A stretch of DNA of 64,000 nucleotides from Chitinivibrionales bacterium (GTDB taxonomy: Bacteria; Fibrobacterota; Chitinivibrionia; Chitinivibrionales; JANQEN01), in the NCBI GenBank assembly GCA_028278335.1, contig JANQEN010000083.1:1-64000 (forward strand), given 5' to 3'. Position 1 is the stretch's first letter; each line of letters opens with the position of its first letter. The position numbers and the translations under genes were made by a program. Under the pieces are notes generated by a model. The model worked only from the letters and a program-made list of their open reading frames with translations. It did no database searches and was not told where the DNA came from. Positions 8,990 through 18,860 of the stretch are shown piece after piece.

Positions 8990-10243
8990 TTATGTTAGTA
9001 ACACCGTATTGTGTGTTATATTCTTGTTTTTTAAGTTTTCTGGGGGGAAATACATAATTGCAATAAATATCATTTGTATAGTAAAATTCTCTGTTGAGAG
9101 CCATAATATTAATATTATAAAAAATAGTATCTTTGAATTAAGAAATCGATTCTTAAAAAGAGGTGAAAAATATAATAAACTTATTATGATTCCCATTTGT
9201 CCGAGAAATAGTAACAATGAATTTGAAGATGATGTCCCACCACCTAAAAGCAATGATTTTTTAGCCCAAATCTTTGAGGCATAATCTCCAAAACCATAAC
9301 CAAATAACCAGTGATCACGAATTAATAGCAAATCCACAGAAGTATCAAGTAATCTTCGTGAAAAACTTGCATAGGCAAAACTATTTGAGGAAAACTTGTT
9401 TTGAATAATTTTACTTTGAAATACTATCAACACCAATAAAACTATAATCCATAGATTAATAAACATTTGTTTTTTGTTAATCTTAAAATGCTTTATAAAA
9501 TATTGGAAATAGATTAGGAGCAGAACTATATATCCTGTTGTAGACAATGTGGTTAATACCGTAATAAAATAGAGAATATTTTCTTTACTAGCAAACTTGT
9601 TTTTATAATATAAACTTGAAATTAAAGCCAAATTTATAAATAATTGAAATGCACCGGGCTCCCAAAAAATTGATTGATTGCGCGTGATAAAATATGAATC
9701 ATGTACTGGCCAGGTAAATATAAATATATTATTAAAAGATATTTTATCATTAAAAACATTTATTATGTAGCTTAAACGCAAACTTTCAATAGGCAAAAAT
9801 GATATAATACTTGGGAAAAAATTGACAAGACACATACCTACTAAACTTAATGATGAAATCCAAATTATTATTTTTCTGTATATAGACCAGAATTGATATG
9901 GAGATATTACCTCTGAGAGAAAATATATTGAGGCAATTCGCATCATAAAACCAATATACGAATTAACAGCCTCCATGTAAGAGATTATGTGGAATGAGAG
10001 TAAACAATAAAAAAGTAGGATGTGCACCGAATTAAATCGTATCCTTTGATTAAAACTGAAATTTAGTATACCTGAATATTTTAAATAGACTATTCCGGAA
10101 AAAAGAAATTCTAGTAAGAAAAAAAAATCATCTCCTATAGATTTAACTAACAAAGAGCCCGAGTTCAAAATAGTCAAAAATATGAGAGATGTTACGAGAA
10201 AATCTTTAACATTTATTGTGAGATTAAAAAATCTTATGTTCAT
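8990..10243 (-). CDS. wzy: O-antigen polymerase-like multi-span membrane protein (Wzy)
   Basis: The 417-aa product is almost entirely hydrophobic with about ten or more predicted spans. It includes the polymerase-like periplasmic stretch 'NQSIFWEPGAFQLFINLAL' and the late 'LFGYGFGDYASKIW ... SSSNSLLLFLGQMGII' region. These 'EPG' and 'GxGxG ... HNxxL-like' blocks are seen in Wzy/WaaL-family proteins. Sequence conservation in Wzy is low, so the call rests on topology, these blocks and the location between glycosyltransferases. It would join repeat units in the periplasm using Wzz-controlled length. A ligase (WaaL) role is the alternative. Confidence 0.72.
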   Translation of the reverse strand: MNIRFFNLTINVKDFLVTSLIFLTILNSGSLLVKSIGDDFFFLLEFLFSGIVYLKYSGILNFSFNQRIRFNSVHILLFYCLLSFHIISYMEAVNSYIGFMMRIASIYFLSEVISPYQFWSIYRKIIIWISSLSLVGMCLVNFFPSIISFLPIESLRLSYIINVFNDKISFNNIFIFTWPVHDSYFITRNQSIFWEPGAFQLFINLALISSLYYKNKFASKENILYFITVLTTLSTTGYIVLLLIYFQYFIKHFKINKKQMFINLWIIVLLVLIVFQSKIIQNKFSSNSFAYASFSRRLLDTSVDLLLIRDHWLFGYGFGDYASKIWAKKSLLLGGGTSSSNSLLLFLGQMGIIISLLYFSPLFKNRFLNSKILFFIILILWLSTENFTIQMIFIAIMYFPPENLKNKNITHNTVLLT

Positions 10244-10687
10244 TTAATAAATGCTTAGGTCGTTTTATTTCAAGGATTCAGTGTATTTTAATTAGACTAA
10301 TATATTTACTGACTAACTCTTTTTTTCTGCTTCGCTTTTGGTGAACTTAACAACGTGGAGCTGTTCTTATTTGGATAAATAAAATAGTGAACTTGGATGC
10401 TTATACAATGAGTGTCAGGCTTTATAGTCTGTAAAGGTGACGTTAAAGCTTAATAAGTTGTAATAAATTATGAGGAGGAACATGACTCATCAAGCAAAAA
10501 TTTTATAAGACTCTATATAAATTAATTTTGGAAAAATTTAAACAATGAAAGAAAGGGAAGAGGAGGAGATATGATGAAAAAGGAATATCGTTTACAAATG
10601 CATTTATAAAATCATGTTATAAAGTATGATGAAATACAACTGAATATGAAAACCAAAACACCTTCCAGTTTGATACGAAATATTAGA
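10244..10687. other. 444-bp gap inside the polysaccharide locus
   Basis: No convincing gene is present. On the plus strand, opposite to the locus, two strong Shine-Dalgarno-like stretches (GAGGAGG before 10482 and GGAGGAG before 10571) precede open frames of only 8 and 12 codons (10482-10508, 10571-10609). They may be remnants of a decayed gene or chance. The gap is AT-rich and interrupts an otherwise tightly packed cluster, so it may hold an internal promoter for the genes below it. Confidence 0.35.
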
Positions 10688-11938
10688 TCAAACCGAAACT
10701 TTGTTATATAAATTAAAGTATTTTTGTGCAATTAACTCAATTCGATATTCGTTTTCAACTTTTGCTCGTGCAAATTCACGTAATCTGTTATATCTATTAT
10801 CATCCTTTAAAACCCATTCAATCCCTTTTGCTAAATCTTCTACATTAAAGGGAGTTGCTAAATAACCATTTTTCAAATGATCAATCATATCTTTTAAACC
10901 ACCAACATTGAAAGAAACAATTGGAATCCCACAGGACAGTGATTCCATAACCATATTTGGTAAATTATCCTGAAGGGAAGGTGCTACAAACACATCCGCG
11001 GAGGAATAAATTAAGGCTAACGTTGTTGCATCACTTATATCACCAAGGTAGTATGATTTTAACAAGCTATTTTGCTCATTTTTAGGTTTACTTCCCCCAA
11101 TGACAACCAAACCATAATCATTTTTAATTTTATCTAATTCTGTAAAAATTGAAAGAGCTTCTTTTAGTTTGCTATACCCTTTTCTCTCATCTGCTGTAGC
11201 CTTTATTGCCCCAAAAAGAATTAATTTTTTATCTTGGGGCAAATTTAGGGTATCTCTTGCAAACTTCTTATTAATTGGTTTGAAAATATCAGTATCTATA
11301 CCATTAGGGATTACTTCTATTTTTTTTTCCTTTAAAATTTCACTTTCTCGTGCACAATCAGCCAACCATTTGCTAGGTGATACTACTACAATATTTATAT
11401 CTTTCCATAGCTTTCTTTTAATTCTAAAGTTTTTATTTGAAACATCTTTGTTTACTTTTGAATTCAGGATAAAGCATTGATGACAGTCTGTTTTATATTT
11501 TTCACAACCGTTGCTATAATGACAACCTCCTGTAAATGCCCACATATCATGAAGAGTCCAAACAATAGGTTTTTTAATTTTTTTTATTTTCTTAATATCT
11601 ATAAATCCATGATTTATCCAATGCAAATGTATCAGTTGAGCTTTACTATTAAAAAGCTTGTTTGAATAGGTTGAGGATATCCAACCAATCGAATAGGTAC
11701 CTTTATTTAATCTATCTCGGTAACGCAATAACGGTAAGGATTCTAATTGGCGATATAAATAATAAGAAAATTTTTCTCCTTTTGACACCGGGCTGGTAAC
11801 TGTATAGTCATTTGTATCTTTCTTAAAAACAAAATATTCTGACTGGACTCCTAAATTAATTAAACCTTTGTGCAATCTATATGCTGCCTTTCCCGCTCCA
11901 CCAGATATATCATAAGTGTTTGCTAATGTTATATTCAT
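10688..11938 (-). CDS. Family 4 glycosyltransferase (GT-B)
   Basis: I chose the start at 11938 because the sequence then begins MNITLANTYDISGGAGKAAYRLHKGL, the usual N-terminus of this GT4 subgroup. The open frame reaches 11962 but has no ribosome site there. Visible motifs are 'VWTLHDMWAFTGGCHYSNGCEKY' with the CHYxxxCxxY cysteine pattern, 'CGxCxx'-like 'DCHQCFIL', 'VVSPSKWLADCARES', 'IPNGIDTDIF', and the donor site 'APSLQDNLPNMVMESLSCGIPIVSFN'. The Cys-rich acceptor-side loop is standard for WcaC-like enzymes. Its role is a sugar transfer onto the lipid-linked repeat. Confidence 0.87.
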   Translation of the reverse strand: MNITLANTYDISGGAGKAAYRLHKGLINLGVQSEYFVFKKDTNDYTVTSPVSKGEKFSYYLYRQLESLPLLRYRDRLNKGTYSIGWISSTYSNKLFNSKAQLIHLHWINHGFIDIKKIKKIKKPIVWTLHDMWAFTGGCHYSNGCEKYKTDCHQCFILNSKVNKDVSNKNFRIKRKLWKDINIVVVSPSKWLADCARESEILKEKKIEVIPNGIDTDIFKPINKKFARDTLNLPQDKKLILFGAIKATADERKGYSKLKEALSIFTELDKIKNDYGLVVIGGSKPKNEQNSLLKSYYLGDISDATTLALIYSSADVFVAPSLQDNLPNMVMESLSCGIPIVSFNVGGLKDMIDHLKNGYLATPFNVEDLAKGIEWVLKDDNRYNRLREFARAKVENEYRIELIAQKYFNLYNKVSV

Positions 11939-11970
11939 ATTGTCCACTCTTGAAAAAAACAAATAAAAAA

Positions 11971-12825
11971 CTAATATTTAACGGCTTCTACAAATATTGA
12001 GTCTGGTTTTCTAATATTCCCATCAATCTCATCCAATTGAAAGATTGAAAAATTAGTAAATTTACTTTCATTAGCTTTACAAAATTTGATGTCTTTAAAC
12101 CCACACTTGCTAAGTATCCTTTTGAGACTAAATCTGTCATACATTGCTCTATGAATTTCTCCCGAATTTCTAAAAATCCCAGTACGAAATGAATTTACAT
12201 ATTTACTTCCTAAAATAAGAAAAATTGTTATTTCAATTAGCAGTATTTTTAAATAGTGGACTGCTTTAAGAAGTCCTTTTAAATTTAATTTATCTAAAAT
12301 TTTATTTAAAAAGGATAATTCTGAATATGATAATTGTGACATTTTATGCATGACCTGTTCTACTTCTTTACCATGCCTGGCGAATATAAATTTTAGGTTC
12401 TCATTACTAATATTCTTTGAATTCCAAAGTTTTAACAATTCTCCACCACGAACCTCTCTTGTTGCTTGGTCAAATAATTCTAAATAAGTATAGTCATACA
12501 TAAACTCATACTCTATTTTTCCTGATTCTAATTTGTTTAAAAATTCAAGGTAATTTGTACAAATTACTTCTAAATTTGGTACAACAATTCGAATTATTCC
12601 ATTCGGTTTTAAAATTCTTTTTTGCTCTTTTAAAAAAGAAAGGGCTTCACTTTTAGATAAATGTTCTAATACATGAGAACTATAACACACATCAATACTA
12701 TTTGATTTAAAGGGTAATCCTTTTGTTAAATCAGAAGAAATTACATCCGGCTCGCTGCTATTTAGATCAATATTTACCCAATCTTTATGATAAGTATCAC
12801 CACAACCAATATTTATCATTTTCAT
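11971..12825 (-). CDS. SAM-dependent methyltransferase (class I, type 11)
   Basis: The 284-aa product opens 'MKMINIGCGDTYHKDWVNIDL' (SAM-binding motif I with an acidic end to beta-2) and continues 'LPFKSNSIDVCYSSHVLEHLSKSEALSFLKE' and 'ILKPNGIIRIVVPNLE', the canonical motifs II to IV of class I methyltransferases. A long helical insert (about 110-200) and 'FGFKDIKF'-type closure complete it. It lies 32 bp upstream of the GT4 gene and probably methylates a sugar of the repeat or caps the chain; the acceptor is unknown. Confidence 0.82.
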   Translation of the reverse strand: MKMINIGCGDTYHKDWVNIDLNSSEPDVISSDLTKGLPFKSNSIDVCYSSHVLEHLSKSEALSFLKEQKRILKPNGIIRIVVPNLEVICTNYLEFLNKLESGKIEYEFMYDYTYLELFDQATREVRGGELLKLWNSKNISNENLKFIFARHGKEVEQVMHKMSQLSYSELSFLNKILDKLNLKGLLKAVHYLKILLIEITIFLILGSKYVNSFRTGIFRNSGEIHRAMYDRFSLKRILSKCGFKDIKFCKANESKFTNFSIFQLDEIDGNIRKPDSIFVEAVKY

Positions 12826-12853
12826 TAATGAAAACTCCTTTTAGATAAAAGAC

Positions 12854-14287
12854 TCAACTTCTATTATTCATTTTACACCATTCAATAGCTATTTTTAAAT
12901 ATTTAGAAAACTTTTCTGCTTTAAACTTTGAATCTTCTTCAGAGAGAAATAAATTGGCTCCCAATAAGACCTCATTACTATGGTTCATCATTTTAATTAT
13001 ATATTGGTATGTGTCTTCAATATTAACAGGTGTGTTTATTAATTTGATTAATTTTGGTCCAAGCTCATATAAGTCAGAACAATAACTAACAGCAGGATGG
13101 TGTTTATAGTACACATTAGGGGCAAAGGAAAGCACTGGTTTTCCATACATTAATGCCTCTATTCCTGTTGTGGAGTTGAAAGTTACAATTCCTTTCGCAT
13201 TTTTTAAAATTTCATGAATGGAAACATTTGCTGGTATTAAACGAACATTTGGTAGCCGTTTTAAGTAAGCTAAAAAATCTAAGGAGAACCTTTTTCTCCA
13301 GGTTGGATGTTCACGCACATATAAAGAATATCTATGTGGTAAAACTCTACTTATGCAATCAGCAAGAAAAACCTGATTTGTATAGGGCATACTACGTAGT
13401 GTTACTGTGGACTCATTTGTTAAATGAAACCCTAAGAAAAGATAGGGCACATTTGGATTATATTGGTCTTGTATAATTCGTTTTCCCACTTTTTCTTCAA
13501 CACTTAAGTAAACATTATGTATCAAATTTAAACTTTTATTAATTAAAAACTTGGGAATATATTTTATTGTCCTTTTGATTCCTCTTCTGTTTAGCCTGTA
13601 CGCGATTTTTCTATTAGGAACACAAGTATCAACTTTAGGGTAAGGTGGTTTTCTTAATTTAACATATTCTTTCACCAATTGTTTCGCGTCTTTCAAGCTA
13701 AATTTTTTATGCCACTCTGGTTCTGCAAGTCGTTCTTTCCCAAATTCAAACTGTTGATGAATTGTACTTCTTCCTAAGAAACAACTTGTTTGACGAAGGA
13801 ATATTTTATTAAGTTTCAAGCAAATTGCCCGACCAAATTCCATTTCTGCTTCAGGTGACTGATCACAGAATACAACATCAATGTTATTTTCAATAATCAC
13901 CTTTTCTAAATACAATATCTTTTTAATATGAAAATCAATGTTAGAAAAAAAATTTTCTGACAAATGAATTTTCCGCTCATTTCTTTCCCCCGTAACTTGT
14001 AATAGATCAGGGTATAGAGCTTGTTTAAAAGTAATTGAATAGTCTTTTTCAAGCCTTTTTGCTTCATTATCAATTTGATCTGCGGAGCATTCAGCAATTA
14101 ATTCTGAGTTAAAATTAAAGCTATCATCCGGTCGTAGTTTTGCTGAATAATTATTGCTAAAAAAGATATATCTTAAATTGATGTCTTCTGTTTTTAAAAA
14201 GTTTTTTAAAAAGTTACAAAAATAGGGAAAATAAGGGCAATCTTCGCTGTCCTTAATATATTTATTCATTATCCAAAGAATATTCAT
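12854..14287 (-). CDS. Capsule-polysaccharide-type GT-B transferase (Capsule_synth-like)
   Basis: The 477-aa product has a GT-B architecture: an N-terminal half with 'IDVVFCDQSPEAEMEFGRAICLKLN' and a C-terminal half with 'YSLYVREHPTWRKRF', 'VRLIPANVSIHEILKNA' and 'IVTFNSTTGIEALMYGKPVLSF'. The last block (NSTTGxEALxYGKPV) is the hallmark of the KpsC/KpsS-like family, which transfers beta-Kdo in group 2 capsules, and of related surface-glycan enzymes. Here, without kps genes, it more likely transfers an unusual acidic sugar such as a nonulosonate. This is an inference from the two CMP-sugar pathways nearby. Confidence 0.7.
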   Translation of the reverse strand: MNILWIMNKYIKDSEDCPYFPYFCNFLKNFLKTEDINLRYIFFSNNYSAKLRPDDSFNFNSELIAECSADQIDNEAKRLEKDYSITFKQALYPDLLQVTGERNERKIHLSENFFSNIDFHIKKILYLEKVIIENNIDVVFCDQSPEAEMEFGRAICLKLNKIFLRQTSCFLGRSTIHQQFEFGKERLAEPEWHKKFSLKDAKQLVKEYVKLRKPPYPKVDTCVPNRKIAYRLNRRGIKRTIKYIPKFLINKSLNLIHNVYLSVEEKVGKRIIQDQYNPNVPYLFLGFHLTNESTVTLRSMPYTNQVFLADCISRVLPHRYSLYVREHPTWRKRFSLDFLAYLKRLPNVRLIPANVSIHEILKNAKGIVTFNSTTGIEALMYGKPVLSFAPNVYYKHHPAVSYCSDLYELGPKLIKLINTPVNIEDTYQYIIKMMNHSNEVLLGANLFLSEEDSKFKAEKFSKYLKIAIEWCKMNNRS

Positions 14288-14410
14288 TAATATGATTTCC
14301 TACTGCTAAGACTTGATTATATTAATACGTTTTAAAGATATGCATTTTCATTAATGGTTTATACTGTGCTAATAATTTTGATAACAAAATAATTTTAATA
14401 GTTTTAGGCA

Positions 14411-15952
14411 TTATACTGTTGTATCTTTTTTTAAAAAATATTTGTTTAAAGAATCTTTTAAATCTATCCGTTTGTTCATTTCATAATATGAGAACACTGC
14501 AGAAAGGATAAAAACCCCTAATGCAAAAACATAGTTTATAGTTGAGACGCTGAAAGAAACTAAACCAAATGAAGCCGTTGAAAAAAGTAGGCTCAACACA
14601 ATCAGACGTAAACAGTCTCTCTCAAAGAAAATGAAATATTTTTTTCGAGCAATAATAAGCACTTGCATAGTATAAAGAAAGATTCCAATGAAAAAGGCAA
14701 TCCCAATACCCGTTAGCCCAAAGAGCTTATACCCAATAAGATGTAATCCCACAACATATATTGCTGATATCAACTCACTCCAGAACCAAATTTTTGAATC
14801 CCCCTTTGCCATGATCGTTAAACTCAAAGTCCAACTGATTGTTTTTGGCACTATTCCCAAAGCCATCCAGAGGAGCATTTTATTTGCAGGGATAAATTTG
14901 TTTGAATATAAAAGAATTAACACATAATTCACACATACCATAAAAATGACAATAATTGGAGTAATAATTAACAAGGCAGTTTCTGTCTGAAAATTGACTG
15001 TTTGGTTGAATTCCTTCCGGTCATGTGCAACTCCAGCAAGCCTTGGGTAATAGTCAGTACTCATAGCAGTGAATATCATGCCAACATACTGATTCAATAT
15101 AGCCACACCTGCGGTATATAAACCAACCTGTTCAAGGCTGCCGGAAATACTTATATACAACCGCAATATATATGTTTGTGCTAGAGTAATCATGGCAGTA
15201 ATATTTAAAATAAATCCGAAAAAAAGCATTTTCCGACCAGTGATAAAGGTGCGCTTTATTGACATTCTCAGTGGGTAAATATTAATTCTATTTACATAAA
15301 ACCATGAAAATATGAAGGCCCCTAAAGAGCCAATCAGGATGTTTGGGACGATTGCATCGATCTTATAGAAATAATAGAGCGGCACACCAATAATGAGCCC
15401 AACACTACCACCAATTACATTAGCCTTGGCAAGAGATTTTAGTTCTCGTAAACCTTGTAAAATTGTAAAATTTCCAGAGCTTAACTGTGTAAAAAGAATG
15501 GACAAAGATAACCAAACAAACGCTAGCTCGTAATCGTTGTTACCAAAAGTGATCTGGCTTAACCAAGAAGAAAATACTAGGGTAAACGCCGCCCCCAGCA
15601 ATCCAGTTGTAAGAATCATTCGATTCAATGTTTTGTAGTATCTTGAAATCCGGACTGGCTTATTTGATTTCTTTGCTGCTGCTAAATCCCTTACAGCACT
15701 AATGTTCAGCCCCATATTTGTTGTTCGTTGGATCAAGCTAATAGTTGACATAAACAAACCAATGATACCCATCCCGGTTGGACCAATTAAAATGGCGACA
15801 ACTTTTGATCTAACAACATTTATTGCAATATTATATACTTGGACACCTCCAAATAAACTTGTCGCTTTTAGAATTTGGCGATAGGCGGACTGATTCTCAA
15901 CTTGAGGGATTGTGTAGATTTCCTTTTCTAAAGGCTGTTGATTACTGAGCAA
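14411..15952 (-). CDS. wzx: O-antigen translocase (Wzx flippase, MATE/MVF superfamily)
   Basis: The 513-aa product has about 12-14 hydrophobic spans and the typical beginning '[36 protein letters not shown]' of Wzx proteins of the WzxE/'O-antigen translocase' group. It overlaps the FdtB-like aminotransferase gene by 25 bp. The aminotransferase-then-WzxE-like-translocase order is also seen for enterobacterial common antigen (wecE-wzxE), which fits flipping of a repeat that contains a deoxy-amino sugar. It acts in the inner membrane on undecaprenyl-PP-linked repeats. Confidence 0.85.
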   Translation of the reverse strand: MLSNQQPLEKEIYTIPQVENQSAYRQILKATSLFGGVQVYNIAINVVRSKVVAILIGPTGMGIIGLFMSTISLIQRTTNMGLNISAVRDLAAAKKSNKPVRISRYYKTLNRMILTTGLLGAAFTLVFSSWLSQITFGNNDYELAFVWLSLSILFTQLSSGNFTILQGLRELKSLAKANVIGGSVGLIIGVPLYYFYKIDAIVPNILIGSLGAFIFSWFYVNRINIYPLRMSIKRTFITGRKMLFFGFILNITAMITLAQTYILRLYISISGSLEQVGLYTAGVAILNQYVGMIFTAMSTDYYPRLAGVAHDRKEFNQTVNFQTETALLIITPIIVIFMVCVNYVLILLYSNKFIPANKMLLWMALGIVPKTISWTLSLTIMAKGDSKIWFWSELISAIYVVGLHLIGYKLFGLTGIGIAFFIGIFLYTMQVLIIARKKYFIFFERDCLRLIVLSLLFSTASFGLVSFSVSTINYVFALGVFILSAVFSYYEMNKRIDLKDSLNKYFLKKDTTV

Positions 15953-17016
15953 ATATATTTAACAGCATCAATGCCTAGATGAGGACCCATTGGTAAACTT
16001 AATACTTGACTAGAGAGGTGTTCAGTGATGGATAATCTAATCTTATTATACGCTGTATACGCATCTTGTTTGTGTGGTGGGACGGGATAGTGAATTATTG
16101 TTTGAATACCTGCTTTAGTCAGTTGCTGTTCAACATTGTGTCTATTCATACATTTAATTACAAATAAATGAAATACATGATCATTGGTTCCTGACCAGAA
16201 TGGTAATATGATTCCTTCATTTTTAATATTGTTTATGTAGTACTCGGCAATTTTCCGGCGCTGGCTATTCCAAGAATCGAGATGTCTAAGCTTGACTCTT
16301 AAAATAGCTGCTTGTATCTCGTCTAGTCTACTATTATAGCCTATGTTTCCATGTATATATTTTTTCTTAGAACCATAGTTCCTAAGCATCCTAACGGTTT
16401 CGCCTAACCTCTTATCATTAGTAGTAATTGCTCCACCATCACCAAAGGCTCCCAGATTTTTCCCAGGATAAAAACTGAATGCAGCGGCATTTCCGAGTGA
16501 TCCTGTTTTTTTATTGCCATATTTTGCTCCATGTGATTGAGCTGCGTCTTCTAAAACATTAATGCCAAAGGCGGCTGCAATTTTCTTAATTTCCAACATT
16601 GAGGCGGATTGCCCATAGAGGTGCACAGGAATTATTGCTTTGGTTTTTTTTGTTATAGCTTGCTCTATCAATTTTGGATTTATATTAAAGGAAGATTCAT
16701 CTACTTCTACAGGTATAGGTGTGGCTCCAACATGGCTGACAGCCAACCAGGTTGCTATAAAGGTATGCGCAGGAACAATTACTTCATCACCTGCTTTTAC
16801 TCCCCAAGCTCGTAAAACTAAACTTAAAGCTTCAAGGCCACTACCAACTCCTATACAATATTTAACACCACAATATTCAGCAAATTCTCTTTCAAATATT
16901 TCTAGCTCATTACCGAGAATGTACCATGCACTATCAAGCACTCGTTGTACTGTTTCATCTATTTCTTGCTTTAAGTCATTGTAGGTAGCACCTACATCAA
17001 GGAAGGGGATTTTCAT
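15928..17016 (-). CDS. fdtB: FdtB-like dTDP-3-keto-6-deoxyhexose transaminase (DegT/DnrJ/EryC1/StrS)
   Basis: I start at 17016 ([19 protein letters not shown]), preceded by GGAG; the open frame extends to 17073. The resulting 362-aa enzyme has the PLP fold: 'GSGLEAL' phosphate loop, 'EDAAQSHGA', and '[17 protein letters not shown]' with the Schiff-base Lys at 186, then '[10 protein letters not shown]'. The sequence style matches sugar 3-aminotransferases such as FdtB/QdtB, which use the product of the FdtA ketoisomerase. Two FdtA-like genes lie directly upstream, supporting synthesis of dTDP-Fuc3N or dTDP-Qui3N. rmlA and rmlB, needed for the precursor, are not in the window. Confidence 0.82.
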   Translation of the reverse strand: MKIPFLDVGATYNDLKQEIDETVQRVLDSAWYILGNELEIFEREFAEYCGVKYCIGVGSGLEALSLVLRAWGVKAGDEVIVPAHTFIATWLAVSHVGATPIPVEVDESSFNINPKLIEQAITKKTKAIIPVHLYGQSASMLEIKKIAAAFGINVLEDAAQSHGAKYGNKKTGSLGNAAAFSFYPGKNLGAFGDGGAITTNDKRLGETVRMLRNYGSKKKYIHGNIGYNSRLDEIQAAILRVKLRHLDSWNSQRRKIAEYYINNIKNEGIILPFWSGTNDHVFHLFVIKCMNRHNVEQQLTKAGIQTIIHYPVPPHKQDAYTAYNKIRLSITEHLSSQVLSLPMGPHLGIDAVKYICSVINSL

Positions 17017-17434
17017 TTCTCCATTTTTCTTTGATAAATTGTTCATATTCACGATAGTAGTCGCTTTCATCATAAGGCAATGAGGCTAGTACCAGACAAA
17101 TTCCTCCCCCTGAAAAGTTTTTTAATTCACGCCACATCATTGATGGCATATATAGGCCATAAGACGGTCTGTTTAGGCAAAACGATCTTTGAGACTTTCC
17201 ATCATCAACAACTACGTCAAAACTACCTGATGCTGCAATGATTAACTGTTGAAGTGCCTTGTGAGCATGTCCACCTCGTTCAGATCCTGCTGGAACATCG
17301 TATAAGTAATAGACTCGTTTGATATCAAAAGGAACATGAACACTATTATATATTGGTGTAATGGCACCTTGTCTGGGTGTCTGAATAACTGTCAGGTCAA
17401 TTAATTTACAATCCTCACATGTTGTGTTGTTCAT
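16997..17434 (-). CDS. fdtA: FdtA/QdtA-type dTDP-4-keto-6-deoxyglucose 3,4-ketoisomerase
   Basis: The 145-aa cupin begins with a small Cys-containing extension and then '[39 protein letters not shown] ...', '[15 protein letters not shown]', '[17 protein letters not shown]' and '[16 protein letters not shown]'. The RGGHAHK motif with both histidines is the catalytic signature of FdtA/QdtA sugar ketoisomerases (WxcM-like family). It overlaps both neighbours (20 bp each), so the two FdtA-like genes and fdtB are translationally coupled. The stereochemical outcome (galacto or gluco) cannot be told by eye. Confidence 0.82.
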   Translation of the reverse strand: MNNTTCEDCKLIDLTVIQTPRQGAITPIYNSVHVPFDIKRVYYLYDVPAGSERGGHAHKALQQLIIAASGSFDVVVDDGKSQRSFCLNRPSYGLYMPSMMWRELKNFSGGGICLVLASLPYDESDYYREYEQFIKEKWRNENPLP

Positions 17435-17828
17435 TTTTCACCTTAATATATTCATTATAATTATAAATGTAATCTTTTTCTTTGTATGGTAGCGATGCCA
17501 AGATCAGAGCGACTGAATTTGTCGAAAAATGCCTAATTTGTCGCCAAGTCATGCCGGGTACATATAGTCCTTCATAGGAACGATTTAGATTATAGACTTG
17601 CTCTCTTCCTTTTCCATCATCAATCGCTACATCAAAACTACCAGAAAGTGCTATAATTACTTCCTGTAATTCTTTATAGGCATGGCCACCCCGAACTTCA
17701 CCACCGGGGACATCGTATATCCAATATGCTCTTTCAATTTCAAATGGAATATGAGTATCATTTTCAATAAAAGAAAGGTTTCCTCTATCATCTAAAATTT
17801 TCGGGAATGATATAATTTTATTTTTCAT
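17415..17828 (-). CDS. Second FdtA-like cupin, catalytic His replaced by Tyr
   Basis: The 137-aa product is a paralogue of the next gene: 'YWIYDVPGGEVRGGHAYKELQEVIIALSGSFDVAIDDG' and 'VPGMTWRQIRHFSTNSVALILASLPYKEKDYI'. The motif reads GGHAYK rather than GGHAHK, so one of the two active-site histidines of FdtA is a tyrosine. Such HAYK variants occur elsewhere in FCB-group genomes as far as I recall. Either it catalyses a different isomerisation or epimerisation, or it is a non-catalytic partner of its neighbour. The overlap (20 bp) argues for co-expression. Confidence 0.7.
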   Translation of the reverse strand: MKNKIISFPKILDDRGNLSFIENDTHIPFEIERAYWIYDVPGGEVRGGHAYKELQEVIIALSGSFDVAIDDGKGREQVYNLNRSYEGLYVPGMTWRQIRHFSTNSVALILASLPYKEKDYIYNYNEYIKVKNEQHNM

Positions 17829-17945
17829 ATTTTCTCAATGTTATTAATGGCTTAACGAGCACCATTTACTTCAGATTCTTCTTTATACAATGTTAATGTA
17901 AAATAACCAATAATCACTTTTTTTCGAATACCGGCCTATATGTTT

Positions 17946-18809
17946 TTAATTATTTACTTTTGGGAATAAAAATAGCCCCACTAAAGTGCCTTTCGTAAAA
18001 ATGTAGAATAATCTAAAGAAATTAAAATAATCTCTATTCTGATAATATTCCCTTAATTTGGTTTCAATTTCCCAACACTCAGATCGAAAGTAGCGTATTT
18101 TTTTGGTTAATGTATCCTGTTTATTAAACAGCTTCATGATTAGAATTGTTGTTCTCGGACGATAATAATATTTTTGGTTCCAGTAATGTGATGAAGTACC
18201 TCCACCATAATGGGTGATGCTTACTCCAGGAATTGCTTCGGTCTTGTATCCATTCAATTTGAGCCAATTATTAAAATAAAATTCGCATCCGTAATAGATT
18301 AAGTTTTCTGGTATATAATTCATTTCATTCATTAAGGAATTTCTTGTAATAAATGTTTCATTAATATTATATGTTTTACCCATACGTATTTTTTCAATAC
18401 CAGGACCCCAAGTCATACCTCCAGAACTATCATAGATTGTTGGACTTGCTGCTCCACATTGTGGATTTTTATCCAAATGTTCCACAAGTTTTTCTAATAA
18501 ATTTTGATCGTTTATCTTCATGTCTGTCTGGATAGAATAGGTATATTTTGATCCTTTTGCATAAGCTTTTTTTAAACCCATACTCCATTTATTGTCATTC
18601 CCAAACTTCCATGGTTTTGGATAAGAATAAACGATAAATTTTTGATCTTTTACGGCCTTTAACTTTTGCAGTTCACCGTTATCTGAGTTGTCATCTATAA
18701 TAATGACATGAAAATCTTGAAACGTTTGCTTTTTCAAGTCTTCATAAATAGATATCACATCATCAGAGTTGTTCCGGTTAAGAATGAGTACAGATAGAGT
18801 ATTATTCAT
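17946..18809 (-). CDS. Family 2 glycosyltransferase (GT-A)
   Basis: The 287-aa product has the GT2 start 'LSVLILNRNNSDDVISIYEDLKKQTFQDFHVIIIDDNSDNGE' and 'YTYSIQTDMKINDQNLLEKLVEHL', with QTDMKI as the metal-binding DxD-like site. It then has 'CGAASPTIYDSSG' and 'ALPGVSITHYGGGTSSHYW'-like sequence. The late 'HYGGGTS' block is typical of rhamnosyltransferase-like GT2 enzymes. It ends about 117 bp before the FdtA pair. The acceptor and linkage are unknown. Confidence 0.83.
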   Translation of the reverse strand: MNNTLSVLILNRNNSDDVISIYEDLKKQTFQDFHVIIIDDNSDNGELQKLKAVKDQKFIVYSYPKPWKFGNDNKWSMGLKKAYAKGSKYTYSIQTDMKINDQNLLEKLVEHLDKNPQCGAASPTIYDSSGGMTWGPGIEKIRMGKTYNINETFITRNSLMNEMNYIPENLIYYGCEFYFNNWLKLNGYKTEAIPGVSITHYGGGTSSHYWNQKYYYRPRTTILIMKLFNKQDTLTKKIRYFRSECWEIETKLREYYQNRDYFNFFRLFYIFTKGTLVGLFLFPKVNN

Positions 18810-18860
18810 AATTTTTTATCAGCTATTCACCAAGAAATAAGACTATTAAAATTATTAGAT

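Noticed and set aside
9009-9284. 91-codon plus-strand frame inside wzy
   Set aside because: Antisense to the hydrophobic polymerase gene; no ribosome site and an implausible product.
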